DNA of 64,000 nucleotides from Ipomoea triloba (Eukaryota > Streptophyta > Magnoliopsida > Solanales > Convolvulaceae). The position numbers and the translations under genes were made by a program. A model generated the notes under the pieces. The model was given only the letters and a program-made list of their open reading frames with translations, was not told the origin of the DNA and searched no databases. Positions 34,482-46,713 of this stretch are shown here, piece by piece (position 1 is the first letter of the stretch; each line of letters opens with the position of its first letter). The stretch lies in contig NC_044930.1 of assembly GCF_003576645.1 (NCBI RefSeq), positions 13,230,109 through 13,294,108 on the forward strand, in the 5' to 3' direction.

Positions 34482-35207
34482 TTATGATCTAGCATCCCAT
34501 AATGAAGTAGCAATATTGTTGCGAATCTCCTTCATCTCAGTAGAGGTCTGACTTAAACTTTCGTTGGTGGAGGTATTACTACTTGAATCTTGAAGTTCAT
34601 CGGGCGGTATGTAATCTGGATGCTGCTCAAGCACATTAAACATCATGTCATCTTGTGAATTCTTCCGAATATAATTATGTAAGGCAAATGTGGCCATAAT
34701 AACATCAATTTGGGTCTCCACACTAAACTGTGGCATTTTAGCAAGTATCTTCCATCTCTTCTTCAATACTCCAAACGACCTCTCAATACAACTTCGAAGA
34801 GAAGAATGTGCACGATTGAATGCTTCTTGAGCATTAGTTGGCGGCTCTTGTTCATATTGAGATTGATGATACCTTATTCTTGGATACGGTACCAAATATC
34901 CTTGTTTATCTGGATATCCTTTATCTACCAAATAATATCTTCCTAAAAAAATATAACACTAAACAATTATAAGAATAAAATTATATGATTTTTATTAGAG
35001 TTAAAGTAATACGAATATGATACCTTGTGGCGGCTTGGGAAAGTTCATTGATGGTGTACTAATTGCATGAACAAATACACGTGTATCATGTGCGGATCAT
35101 TCCCATCCAACAGATATAAAAGTGAAACACATATCAAAGTCACACGCTGTCATGACATTGAAAGTAGGAATTCCTTTTCTCCCTCTATATCGCAATTGGT
35201 TACCAAC
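34482..35207 (-). pseudogene. Harbinger transposase C-terminal part (copy 2)
   Basis: Identical to the copy at 32633-33358, with the same in-frame TGA (at 35099-35097) and the same intron. An identical null mutation in both copies argues for very recent duplication or an assembly artefact. Confidence 0.75.
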
Positions 35208-35265
35208 ACAATGGTTCACCTCACTCATGAAATTATTCCAAAATGAAGACTCATCTACCTCAAAA

Positions 35266-35916
35266 TCATGCAATTGGGAAAGAATGTTGGTTATCCTGAG
35301 AATATAACAAATCTTCAAATCTTTGCCTAGTCCTATTCTCTTCTTCACTTTCTATATTTTCATCCTCAATATCCACAGGTTGCACTAATTGAGGATCCAT
35401 AGTGGGTGCAACACAACCTTCACCATTTGCATAGCTATCTTCAAATAATTTAGACCACAAATCATCCATTGCAGGATCGATGGATTTATTACGAAATTTT
35501 TTATACTCGGAGTTCTCCTACAAAAGAAATGAAAAGAATAAGTTTACAATCAACACCAAAATATAATTATGTTTTAATCTTAAAAATCTAATACTAACCT
35601 TGATTTTTTTCTCCCACCATTCATCAGAGCCACTAATCTTATGTGTACTAGGATCCCACCCTAAACCAGTTTCTTCACGTTTCAGCTGCTTCCAAGTTCT
35701 CCATTCTTTTTTCATAGCATCCCACTTATTCTTTAAACTTTTATGTGAAATTTTCCGTTTGGCGGTAGCTTCAAACTCTTCTTTAATTTCTTTCCATTTC
35801 ATTAATCCACGCACATGCTTTCGAATATATTTGATACAAATCTCACAAAAGACCACCACGTACTCATTGGTCCACTTAAAATTCTCTCCATCCATATTAT
35901 CATTTGTTGAAGCCAT
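35266..35916 (-). CDS. Harbinger ORF1: Myb/SANT-like protein (copy 2)
   Basis: Identical to the copy at 33417-34067: exons 35916-35599 and 35517-35266. Whether this is a second genomic copy or an assembly duplicate cannot be decided from sequence alone. Confidence 0.7.
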
Positions 35917-36012
35917 TTAAACAAGCATTAGTAGTTGAATACTTGAATATAAATATTTAAAAAAAAAAAAAAAAGAGCAACAGGAAACAGTGATTGAATA
36001 CTTGAAAATTAT

Positions 36013-37039
36013 CTATTTTAAGCTAATAAGCTATAAGCTCTGTTTGGTAATGTTCCTAAAATAAGCTAGTAGCTTAAAATAGGAGCTTATTTTTTAACGC
36101 TACCTAAGGTAGCGTTTCAAAATAAGCTAGTAGCTTCCTAACTTTTTTTCCATCTTTAACCTTATTATTTTAAAAGAAATGACATCATTTACCCTTCCAA
36201 TTAAAACCCTTTTCTATTCTTGTTTATTCGCAATTTTCACGCTAATCCCTTCATCTTCATTCACTCTACACAGAAGCATCGCCCATCAGCCACCTCGCTC
36301 CGCAGTCTGCAACCGGCCAATCGCAATATCAACGGTCTGTAGGTATGTATATATTTATTTTGTTGTATTACTTGTATATTTTTTCTATTGCATCTCGTAT
36401 ATCCGTAAGCTTGTATATGATATATATTTCATTGTATTACTTGTATTACTTTGCATTATTTGTTATATTGTACAGAAAAATTAACAAATGAAATCCAATA
36501 TGCGTTGTACTCCTATTGGACAAGCAGAGCTTGATATGTTGCCATAAAATCTCCGAAAAGTGATTGTGTAAATGTCATTGTATAATCTCAACCTGGTTTG
36601 GCATGCATTGGAATGACACTCCAATTTGACATTTATTACCATTTATTCATCTGTTTGGTTTGTTAAATGTTTTGCCTTGTTTCTTTGACATTAACCGACA
36701 ATCCTATTGTGATTGTGAATTAAGATTTTGAATGTTGGACTGTGTATATAATATATATTTCATGTATTCTTCATTATATATATATATATATATATAATAT
36801 ATATTATATATATATAATTAATGATATCTGCAGTGTTTTTGATATAATGTAATTTGAAGAATTAAAGTAAGTTTCTGCAGTATTTGTAATCTGTAGGATT
36901 CTACCCAAGTTTTATCAATGTAACAGATATGATGAAATGGTTTTCAAGTATTCAACACCATTGTTTCCTTTTGTTTTTGTTTTTTATTTTTGATATGTAT
37001 ATTAAAGATATGAANNNNNNNNNNNNNNNNNNNNNNNNN

Positions 37040-37076
<37 letters not shown>

Positions 37077-37950
37077 GAAGGAATACATGAAATATATATT
37101 ATATACACGTAGTCCAATCATTCAAAATCTTAATTCACAATCACAATAGGATTGTCGGTTAATGTCAAATAGAAACAAGGCAAAACATTTAACAAACCAA
37201 ACAGATGAATAAATGGTAATACAATGTCAATATTGGAGTGTCATTCCAATGGATGCCAAACCAGGTTGAGATTATACAATGACATTTACACAATCACTTT
37301 TCGGAGATTTTATGGCAACATATCAAGCTCTGCTTGTCCAATAGGAGTACAACGCATATTGGATTTCATTTGTTAATTTTTCTGTACAATATAACCAAAT
37401 AATGCAAAGTAATACAAGTAATACAATGAAATATATATCATATACAAGCTTACGGATATACGAGATACAATAGAAAAAATATACAAGTAATACAACAAAA
37501 TAAATATATACATACCTACAAACCGTTGATATTGTGATTGGCCGGTTGCAGACTGCGGAGCGAGGTGGCTGATGGGCGATGCTTCTGTGTAGAGTGAATG
37601 AAGATGAAGGGATTAGCGTGAAAATTGCGAATAAACAAGAATAGAAAAGGGTTTTAATTTGGAAGGGTAAATGATGTCATTTGTTTAAAATAATAAGGTT
37701 AAAGATGGAAAAAAAGTTAGGAAGCTACTAGCTTATTTTGAAACGCTACCTTAGGTAGCGTTAAAAAATAAGCTCCTATTTTAAGCTACTAGCTTATTTT
37801 GAAACGCTACCTTAGGTAGCGTTAAAAAATAAGCTCCTATTTTAAGCTACTAGCTTATTTTAGGAACATTACCAAACAGAGCTTATAGCTTATTAGTAGC
37901 TTAAAATAAGCTATAAGCTCCTAAATAAGCTCTGCCAAACAGAGCCTAAA
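36013..37950. repeat. long inverted repeat around the second N gap (Harbinger/hAT-like ends)
   Basis: The left arm (about 36040-36790) and right arm (about 37040-37890) are reverse complements over more than 700 bp. Both carry GGTAATGTTCCTAAAATAAG ends, the palindrome AACGCTACCTAAGGTAGCGT, a GC-richer leader-like stretch and a candidate GT-AG intron (left arm about 36343-36476). The arms differ at several bases and small indels, and the right arm has an extra tandem copy of about 62 bp (37738-37862). A fragment of the same family is at 38205-38445. Confidence 0.75.
37015..37039. other. assembly gap, 25 N
   Basis: 25 N at the centre of the inverted repeat. A TA microsatellite follows directly at 37040-37072. 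Confidence 0.98.
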
Positions 37951-38204
37951 AAGAATATCTTCATACAATTTAAATAGTTTTAAATTTAAATAGGTTTGTT
38001 TATATATTAAAATATAAAATAGCGAAATCAATATATTTTAATAAAATATAAAGTAAGAACATATATTTTGAAAACATATAAAGTAAAACAAAATGTTTAT
38101 AATTCATAAGATTCATTCATACAAAAATCAATGTTCAAACACAAATGTCATATTGAAATTACAACTAAACATATTGAAGAGAAAAAGTCAAAAAGGTTTA
38201 GTCA

Positions 38205-38445
38205 AAAAAGTTTTAATTGAGAAGGGTAAATGATGTCATTTCTTTAAAATAATAAGGTTAAAGATGGAAAAAAAGTTAGGAAGCTACTAGCTTATTTTGA
38301 AACGCTACCTTAGGTAGCGTTCAAAAATAAGCTATTATTTTAAGCTACTAGCTTATTTTAGGAACATTACCAAACAGAACTTATAGCTTATTAGTAGCTT
38401 AAAATAAGCTATAAACTCCTAAATAAGCTCTACCAAACAGAGCTG
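38205..38445. mobile_element. fragment of the inverted-repeat family
   Basis: Contains AACGCTACCTTAGGTAGCGT and the end block GAACATTACCAAACAGA, as in 37700-37950, but only one arm. Confidence 0.65.
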
Positions 38446-39371
38446 AGTCTAATCACTTTTGGCTTATCTAATGGGGTATGATTACGATATTTACCTCTCT
38501 CCTATTGGTGTACAGGAAGAACCTTGGGGACGAGTGTTTTGTTTTTTTGTGGGCAACGATATTTAATCAAATGTTTTTACTCAATCTACATTTCTAATTT
38601 AATTACACTAACATGACTAGATTTTTGGATCCAACTATACTTTCATTATACAAGGCCAACAAGGGTGCCTATGATTTTTAATATTTTGTGATGTGGCATT
38701 GTGGCTTATTGATATCAATTTCAGGAGGAACAACTTTTTTTTTTTGCTTTTTTACTTTTCGAATGATCGTAATTAGGGACTATAAAAATTAAGTAAAGTT
38801 TAGTGAGATTTCTAATATTTTTATATATTTATTGTGCATAAAATAGAGTATATATTTAATAAATCAACAAATATATTCCATTTTTAGTCCCTACAAAATA
38901 GTGACTTCTTCACTTTTAGTTATCTGACTTTGATTTATATCATTTTTAGTACTTGACTTTAAATATATTTCGTTTTTAGTGTAAAATATCCAAACACTTA
39001 CTATATGTAATTATGTAAATACTTCACCTTATTGATGTACTTAAGAGCATTTAGGATATTTTGGACTAAATTTAAAGCAAAATATTTTTAAAATTAAAAT
39101 TGAAAATCTAAATTGACAATGGCACTATAGTCATTAAAGGGTTCAAAATTGAAAAAAAAAAACTCAAAATTAAATTAATAGTAATAAAAACATTATATTG
39201 CATGTAAAAACTAAACGTACGTCTACCTCAAGTTACATCCTTTATTTCTAAAATTGTTTAATCTTTATAGTAAAGTTTAGATAAAAGAAAATTAACTTAA
39301 TCTACTAATAAAAGATATCATCGATCTTTAAAAAAAAAAAAGTATTTTAAGTGAAGCAAGATTTAATTTGG
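38446..39371. other. AT-rich intergenic DNA
   Basis: No gene or recognisable repeat; scattered poly-A and poly-T runs. Confidence 0.45.
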
Positions 39372-39700
39372 AGGTGTTTGGTAAATAGTTGTTAGCTGAT
39401 TGTGTTAGTTGATTTGACTAGTTGATAATAACATTAGCTACTTGTAGAAAAGTGTTTGATAAATTAGATATTAGCTGATAGCTGATTATATGCTAAATGA
39501 CTTTTTCAAAAAGCTAATCGAAAAAGCAGCTTTGAGCAGTTTTTTGAATTTTAGCATTTTGGAGCACTAAGTTGTTACAAAAAACTAATTAATCAAACAC
39601 TCATATTGATTTTTTAACCAAGTCAAACAACTGATCAAATAAATGAAAATTGGTTGATAAACTAACATTGATGGTTTAACAACTTACCCAACCAACCTCC
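39372..39700. mobile_element. MITE, uninterrupted relative of 31084-32085
   Basis: Ends GGAGGTGTTTGGTAAATAG on the left and ACCAACCTCC on the right, the right end being an imperfect inverse of the left. It contains the empty site GAATTTTAGCATTTTGGAG that is occupied in the 31-kb copy. Confidence 0.7.
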
Positions 39701-39814
39701 ACTGGTAAATTTCATCGTTGATGAGGTCATATGCAGTTGTTATATCGTGAACCACAGTCACAAAATGACGGCGTTTCAATAAGTGAGAGAAACAGCTCCC
39801 GTAAATCTCCGTAA

Positions 39815-40085
39815 CTGATACTACAGTTCATCTCAAATGATACTATAGTTGTGTTGAACTAATACTACAGTTGTGTTGAACTGATACTACAGTTGTGTTG
39901 AACTGATACTGCAATTATGTTGAACTGATACTGCTACAGTTCATCTCAAATAATACTACAGTTGTGTTGAACTGATACTGCAGTTGTCGGAGGCCATTTC
40001 ATCTGTCTGGAACTGCAGTTGTGTTAAACTGATATTGTAGTTGTGTTGAACTGATACTGCAGTTGTGTTGAAAGGAAAGTGTAGT
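39815..40085. repeat. minisatellite, unit about 22 bp
   Basis: Eight to ten degenerate copies of GATACTACAGTTGTGTTGAACT, some interrupted by TTCATCTCAAAT. The copies drift gradually and there is no coding frame. Confidence 0.8.
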
Positions 40086-40562
40086 TGCATGCGGAGGTCG
40101 TTTCATCGGTCCATTTTCATTAATCAAAACGGCGTCGTTTTGATACGCGGTCCACCATCCATTATGCCGGAAACTGCAGTTGCACGCGCAGTGTCCACCT
40201 TAATTATTTTGTATGTTACTATGATGGGTTGTACAGTTTTAATGGTTTTAGATTATAATAACAAAGTAAAGGCAATTTAGTGATAAGTCTGCTTTTGGTA
40301 GCCTGTTTGCACCTCTCATTCTTTCCTAGGCATCTACCAGGCAACAAAGATTCCAATTACTCAAGTAACATGCTATCTATATGTATATGCTTCCTTTAAT
40401 CATGTGACTAGCTCCTAAGTTGGACAAAGGGGTATAAATTGCTTTCTTGTTTGTTTCAATTAAGGTTCTAAATTAAGATGGAATTGTTCTCCAACGTCAT
40501 ATCTTATGATAGTCTATCTAGATAATAGTTATATGGTGGACAAAAGTAGATGTTACTACATG

Positions 40563-41022
40563 CACCTAAGAGCATCGCCAATAAGGATTTTAGCTCAATA
40601 TCTGAGAAGGTTGAATCCTAGGTGGAAGAGAGAGTGTGTTGGATTGAGAAGATTTGAGTTGTTGTAAGAGTGATGGTTTTTTATGCACCTTAGAGCATCG
40701 CCAATAAGGATTTTAGCTCAATATCTGAGAAGGTTGAATCCTAGGTGGAAGAGAGAGTGTGTTGGATTGAGAAGATTTGAGTTGTTGCAAGAGTGATGGT
40801 TTTTTGTCCCTTGAAGTGGGCCCACAAACTGAAACAAAATAAAAAATAAAAAATTGTAGCTAGTGTGCGTTAAGCGCACCAGCTGCGCCCATTGGCGACC
40901 ACCCTCATTAATTGTTTTTTCTTTTTTCCTTTTCCTATTTTTTTTCTTTTTTCTTCCTTCATCATTCCTACTTGTGGTTTCTAAAAATTTTTGCAAAATC
41001 TTAGACTATTGGGGATGCTCTA
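40563..41022. mobile_element. MITE with a tandem duplication at one end
   Basis: Starts near GAGCATCGCCAATAAGG and ends near ATTGGGGATGCTC, forming short inverted ends. The first 122 bp are present twice in tandem (about 40563-40684 and about 40685-40806) and differ at few positions. No coding capacity. Confidence 0.55.
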
Positions 41023-41945
41023 AAAGTACCACCATTTGTGGTTTTTAGATGATGTTTGTGGGGCCAAGCATGGGGTGGGGGAGAGATACATTGGAGAGAG
41101 AAAAATCAATTTTTCCCTACAAGGATTGGTTTTTTGTGGGGTCTATGAAAATAATAAAATTAAACAAAGCTTTATTCTGGTGCGCGTGTTGTGCACCATA
41201 TGCACCCAGTCGGGCGTGTGCACTACACGCGCCTGCTGGGCACGTAACCCTAGTTTGTTTTTCGAAAACTAATTTTTCTTTTTTTTTTTTCCTTTTTTCT
41301 CTATCCTACATGGATCTGCAAAACTCAAGAAAAATCTCTTACTAATGAGGTTTCTCTAACACATTGTTATTTTTTCTCCTTAAAATTTTTTTTAACTTTA
41401 ATTTACTTTCTCCTTTTCATTTTGTACAGAGTAATTATGCTTGCATTAAAGTCAGAACCCTTAACAACATGACCTCAGGGGGTATTTATACAATAATAAT
41501 AGGTCTTGGTAAGGAAACAACGAAAGATATTAACAAATATAACATTAGGAAAGCTATTTAAACTACCAAACCGCCATAAATACTTGAAAAATCTGAATTA
41601 GGAAAGAATCCTCACATATCTTCCATAAAAGCTTGATTCTTTATTATCGCTACCTTTTGGGGAGCACCCAGTCGGGCACCGCATCCCGACTGCCTACGCC
41701 AATCGGGCCACTCGGGTCTTTCCACCCAGGTAACAAGCTGGAAATGTTTAGTCGGTCGATGAGCTCCAGATACCAGGGCTCTTCGGGTCGGGTATCCCAA
41801 TCGGGGGTATCCATCATTGAAACCTCTATCGCTTCTTCATAGCCTCGAAGAACGGTAAAGCCCGATCAGCAAACTTAGATAGGAACCGACTCAGAGCCGC
41901 CAATCGCCCAGTCAACCACTACATCTCCTTGAGATTTTTAGGCGA

Positions 41946-42753
41946 CTACATGTCTAGGATGGCCTTAACATTCTCAGGATTGGGCACGATTTCGCTCCAG
42001 GTAACCATGTATCCTAGGAATTTTCCTCCCCTAACCGTGAAAGCACACTTCTTCAGGTTCAATCTCAAATTGTATTTCTTCATGATACCGAAACAATCAG
42101 TAAGGTCCTTCATATGTTCTTCTTCTTCTTTTCTTTTGACTAACATGTCGTCCACGTAGGCGACCATAGATTTACCGATCCAGCTCTTGAACAGCCTGGC
42201 TACCATGCGCGTATAGGTGGCCCCCGAGTTTTCCAACCCGAAAGGCATCACCCAGTAGCAGTAAACCCTATTCGGGGTGATGAAGGCAGTTTTTTCCTCA
42301 TCCTCTGCCTGCATAAAAATCTAATGATATCCGCGGAAGGCATCCATAAAGCTTAGCAATGCGCAGCCAGCCATCAACGCACGTCAATGGGAACGGATCC
42401 TTGGGGCACACCTTATTCAGGTCCGTGTAATCAACGCACATCCACCACACTGGCGACTTATGCACTAGCACCACGTTAGCCAGCTAACCCAGGTACTTGA
42501 CTTTCAGAATATAGCCGACTACTAGTAGCATGTCGACCTCTTTCTTGACGAAATATCGGCGGTCATTTGACAAATACCGCCTTCTTTGTATAACAGGCTT
42601 AAGTCCCAAGTCGACCATCAAATGATAGGTAATAATGGCTTGGTCAACCCTAGGCATGTCTTCGGGCCCATAAGCAAATATTTCCATATAGTCCCTCAGC
42701 ACCTGGATGACTACCTTCTGGATGCTCTCAGTCAGCCCTACTATAATTTTCAC
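41946..42753 (-). pseudogene. Gypsy reverse transcriptase remnant
   Basis: Minus-strand frames 42753-42484 (EIFAYGPEDMPRVDQAIITY and on through FVKKEVDMLL) and 42314-41946 (YCYWVMPFGLENSGATYTRM, then VAYVDDMLVK) are the RT region of a Tat-type Gypsy pol. The stretch between has shifts and stops. The YVDD active-site box survives. Confidence 0.85.
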
Positions 42754-43937
42754 TTTCCTTTCGGGTCATCCAAGTCTGGAATAATTTCTTCTAACTCAAC
42801 CGCCGAAGTCAAGTGCTTGACTGCTTCCCTTCGGCCTGATGGGCGATGGTGTTTATACGTAAGTCCTTCTTGCCTAACCGCAGCAAGCTTGTAAATAACA
42901 GTTCCTGGCCATCTTTTGATCACATCGCACTACGCCAACGCCAATCGGTGTGCGGAATTTCATGCATAAATGCTCAATGGAGATCAAGGCGCTAAGATCC
43001 GTCAGCCAAGTATGATGTTATGGGCACATTCCACGCCAACCACTACGAACTCCATTTCTATCTTCCTCACATGGGGCCAAGCTCCCAGCTCAATTATCAA
43101 TGACGTAGAGCCCTCAGAATCAATCGAGTCACTAGTGAACCCGGCCAGCGGGGTTTTAACAGGGCGAAGTCGCTCTATAGGCAGCCCCAGTTTCTAGTAT
43201 GTAGTTAAGTACATAACATTCACATTGCTGCTCGTATCGACCAGAACCTTCCGGACCACTGTTTCCTGAATATCCATTTCAATGACCAACGCGTCACGGT
43301 GTGGAGTCGGGCCTCAGGGTAGGTCGTCGTCAGTAAAAGTGATGGGATCTCGGCAAGCTCTCTTTCAGTCAAACTCTTGAGTAGCGACTACCCCACAAAT
43401 AATTGCTTTGCCCAAGCCTATCGGGCACCCGCCGTATCTCCTTCTTCTAGGCCGCCTACGATCATGTTGATGATGGGCTTGCCCTTCCATTCTTTACCGT
43501 TCTCCTCCTCGACCGCGGCTACTGGCCCTTGTCGCCCGCTCTACCAGCCGGTCGAGGGGCATTATCGCGAGGCCATGGCGAACCCGGGAGCTTCCACTGA
43601 TTAGCTGGTCATCCGCGCTGAATGAGTTTCTAGAGCTTAGATTTCAAGACCTCATAGTCCTTTTTCGAGTGTGAATTATTTCAGTGGTATCTGCAATACG
43701 CAAGCTGCGTGCAGGGGTCCAAAACTTTCGGGTTATCCCTAGTCGTACGAATGGTGGAGGCGACAACTACTCTCACACCTCTTGGATGGGTTGCGCGGAT
43801 AGTCGGTAACCACTTGGTCCCAACATGTCGTGCACTCGCCGCGTAGTCACTCGACCTGTAGTGGCCTCCTCCGGTCGGCTACTCTTAAAGTCCTCTAGCC
43901 GTGGACGCTTTAGTGTTGCGCCTGACTGCCTTCTCTT

Positions 43938-45984
43938 CTATTTGACCGCCTCCTCAATGTCGACCAACTGATTAGCTCTCTGAATGGCTTGAACATATGT
44001 TCGAAGATTTTCATCACGCATCTTGCCATATTGCCCCGTCCGGGTGCAGGACTCTATAAAAAGGCCAGTGTTATCTGGTCGTCCCATTCTCCTTCGACCG
44101 CTTGGACCTCTTTTTACCATTTAGTCCTCCGTAAGTTCTCTCCCTCATCCTGGCCGCATAGTGTGTTAGGAACTCCTACGCCAATTGCTCAAAGCAATTG
44201 ATCGATCGTGGTGGTAAGCCCGCAAACCACCTTTGGGCATGGCCAGTCAGCGTAGGGAAAAACGGCCGGTAGACCAACGGGTGGGCAGTGCCGATCACCT
44301 GCATCTTGGCTTGATAACTAATCACGTGGTCACGCGGGTCCCTAGAATCGTCATACGTGGGGCGGTAGTCAGCAAAGGCTTGGTAGTCGACCTTTCTTTC
44401 TCCACCATCTTGGGGCGGTAGTCAACAAAGGTTTGGTCTCGGGTAGTTTGAAGTCTGAGGGCGCCTTATAATTCATTACTTCCGCCGTGAAGGGAGAAGT
44501 AGTTAGCAAAGGCTTGGAAGTCGGCCTTTCTTTCTCTACCATCTTACGCAGCAAATCCATAACTTCCCTTGCCAAGTCCACAACGCCAGGCTGGGTGCAC
44601 GCTCTCCTGGCTGGTGTCTCGCCATTGCTTTCCATGTCATAGGCCCCGACCTCTGGTAGTGCCGGTTAACCAGGTACCTACGCAAATCGTCCTACTTGAG
44701 TCCTGCTTTAGAGTGCTCTGTAAACCCCCTCCCCACCTCGGTCAGTTGGGCGAGCGACGTCCGGCTTGACCGCTCAGCCGATCTCTGACTGACCGAGCAG
44801 GAGCTGTAGGACCCCGACGCGATTGGGTTGGCTGCGTAGATTGACTTTCGTTGACAGTGCGACCATCCGAATGCTCAGAGCGACCATTATCATGAGAGGC
44901 CACACGTTTGTTTTACTTGATGAATTCGGCGCCTATTATCCACCCGGCAATGGCAAGACGCCCGCTCTTCCACTGGCCACGGTTACCTGGGCGATCACAT
45001 CTACGAGGGCTGGTGCAAGAGTTGCTTGAAGATTCAGCGGTGCGAGAAGTACCACCGTCGGCAGTATAGCTGGCTGCTCGTTATTGGAATCGATCGCTCA
45101 GCCGAGTATAGCTGGCTGCTCGTTATTGGAATCGATCGCTCAGCCGAGTTTCAGCGACTGAGTTGTTGGCGTATCGATCGCTCAGCCGAGTTTCAGCGAC
45201 TGAGTTGTTGGCGTAGATTGGGCGGCTGACAGCTCAGCTGTCCATGTAGGTCCCCCACAGAACCACGGTTGACCTCCTGAGGGGCAATAACAACCACATT
45301 AGATGCCCGCTCTTCCACTGGCCACGGTTACCTGGGCGATCACATCTACGAGGGCTGGTGCAAGAGTTGCTTGAAGATTCAGCGCTGCGAGAAGTACCAC
45401 CGTCGGCGGTATAGCTGGCTGCTCGTTATTGGAATCGATCGCTCAGCCGAGTATAGCTGGCTGCTCGTTATTGGAATCGATCGCTCAGCCGAGTTTCAGC
45501 GACTGAGTTGTTGGCGTATCGATCGCTCAGCCGAGTTTCAGCGACTGAGTTGTTGGCGTAGATTGGGCGGCTGACAGCTCAGCTGTCCATGTAGGTCCCC
45601 CACAGAACCACGGTTGACCTCCTGAGGGGCAATAACAACCACATTAGATGCCCGCTCTTCCACTGGCCACGGTTACCTGGGCGATCACATCTACGAGGGC
45701 TGGTGCAAGAGTTGCTTGAAGATTCAGCGCTGCGAGAAGTACCACCGTCGGCGGTATAGCTGGCTGCTCGTTATTGGAATCGATCGCTCAGCCGAGTTTC
45801 AGCGACTGAGTTGTTGGCGTAGATTGGGCGGCTGACAGCTCAGCTGTCCATGTAGGTCCCCCACAGAACCACGGTCGACCTCCTGAGGGGCAATAACAAC
45901 CACATTATCGTTTGCATTTCCGTTAGCATTCCCGTTAATGTTTCGAGTGGTCCCCGAACTACGACTGCAACGAGTTTGTGCCAT
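43938..45984 (-). pseudogene. Gypsy gag remnant with expanded N-terminal region
   Basis: The gag-like start is at 45984 (MAQTRCSRSSGTTRNINGN). Fragments follow at 44635-44369 (VVDLAREVMDLLRKMVEKER) and 44120-43938. The section between 45909 and 44960 is a tandem array that would lengthen and break the frame. A partial duplication of GTTAGCAAAGGCTTGG-type phrases is seen near 44365-44550. Confidence 0.6.
44960..45909. repeat. 345-bp tandem array with nested short repeats
   Basis: Two 345-bp units (44960-45304 and 45305-45649) and a shorter third (45650-about 45909) each begin GCCCGCTCTTCCACTGG. Inside each are two copies of a 42-bp word containing GGCTGCTCGTTATTGGAATC and repeats of GATCGCTCAGCCGAGTTTCA; the third unit has lost one set. 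Units are nearly identical, so the array is young relative to the decayed element around it. Confidence 0.88.
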
Positions 45985-46374
45985 GTAATCAGTTTAGAGA
46001 CGAAACTTTTCGTATCGGTTTCCACAGACAACGCCAATGTTGGTTTTACGGCTGCGTTATAATCGTTCGGCAAGCCAACATTACTATAACACTAAGGGAA
46101 AGTAATGAAAGATAACACAAGAATAATTGGGCAGAGTACTTATGCTTGCATTAAGTCAGAACCCTTAACAATGCAACCCATGGGTATTTATACAAGAATA
46201 ATAAGCCAGAAACAAGGAAAGATCTTAATAAATACAAAATTAGGAAAGCTATTTAAACTACCAAGCCGCCATAAATACTGCTAAATCTGAATTAGAAAAG
46301 AATCCTCACAGATCCGCCATAAATGCCTGATTCTTTATTATCGCACTACGTCGCATCACACCTAATGGTGCATT

Positions 46375-46450
46375 TTCAGACACTTTGTGGTGCATTTATC
46401 CGTATCTAATGGAGAGTGACCGCACAACCACATGAAAAGCACTGTCTGCA
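46375..46450. repeat. fragment of the TA-anchored MITE family
   Basis: GGTGCATTTTCAGACACTTTG and GACCGCACAACCACATG resemble the interiors and ends of the elements at 12.4 kb and 53.4 kb. Confidence 0.4.
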
Positions 46451-46713
46451 CGAGAACCTGACTCTAATAGTAGAATAACAAAAAGTAGGCAAGCAAACAT
46501 GACAACGAATATAAAATCTGATAGTAGGGTAAAAAATAAAATCACAAATCAAACACCACCGTACCATTATATTTCACTAATATATCTATATTATATTATA
46601 CAATTACATAAACTTTTTTTTTTCATATTAAAGCACTTAATTAGCTTGATTTTCACATTCACAACATTAATTCTATGTCTAAATTAAAACATCATATCTA
46701 AATCTGACTCAAC

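Larger units (their letters stand above)
34233..36012. repeat. second copy of the Harbinger unit, offset 1849 bp
   Basis: Every reading frame on both strands is identical to the copy beginning at 32384, with constant offset 1849, including the TGA in the transposase. The copy starts immediately after the N gap and parts from copy 1 near 36012. Confidence 0.92.
41430..46345 (-). mobile_element. decayed Ty3/gypsy element, Tat-like, minus strand
   Basis: The 5' LTR is at 46038-46345 and a truncated 3' LTR at about 41430-41652; both contain TTATGCTTGCATTAA or a close variant, and GATTCTTTATTATCGC. Beside the 5' LTR (46017-46037) the minus strand reads TTGGCGTTGTCTGTGGAAAC, a worn Tat primer site. 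A gag-like start lies at 45984, gag remnants at 44635-43938 and RT remnants at 42753-41946. The 3' LTR lacks about 85 bp at its outer end. It is much more decayed than the Tat element at 13 kb. Confidence 0.75.

Noticed and set aside
36179..36484. 101-codon plus-strand frame with a hydrophobic start, a possible secreted peptide
   Set aside because: It lies in the leader-like part of a repeated element, runs through a candidate splice donor into T-rich intron sequence, and its mirror copy differs.
40863..41345. Overlapping small frames rich in Phe/Cys
   Set aside because: Low-complexity T-rich sequence in and beside a MITE; no conserved domain seen.
45026..45574. Repeated 67-codon plus-strand frames as a repeat protein
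   Set aside because: The frame is the antisense of a Gypsy gag leader and repeats only because the DNA is tandemly duplicated.
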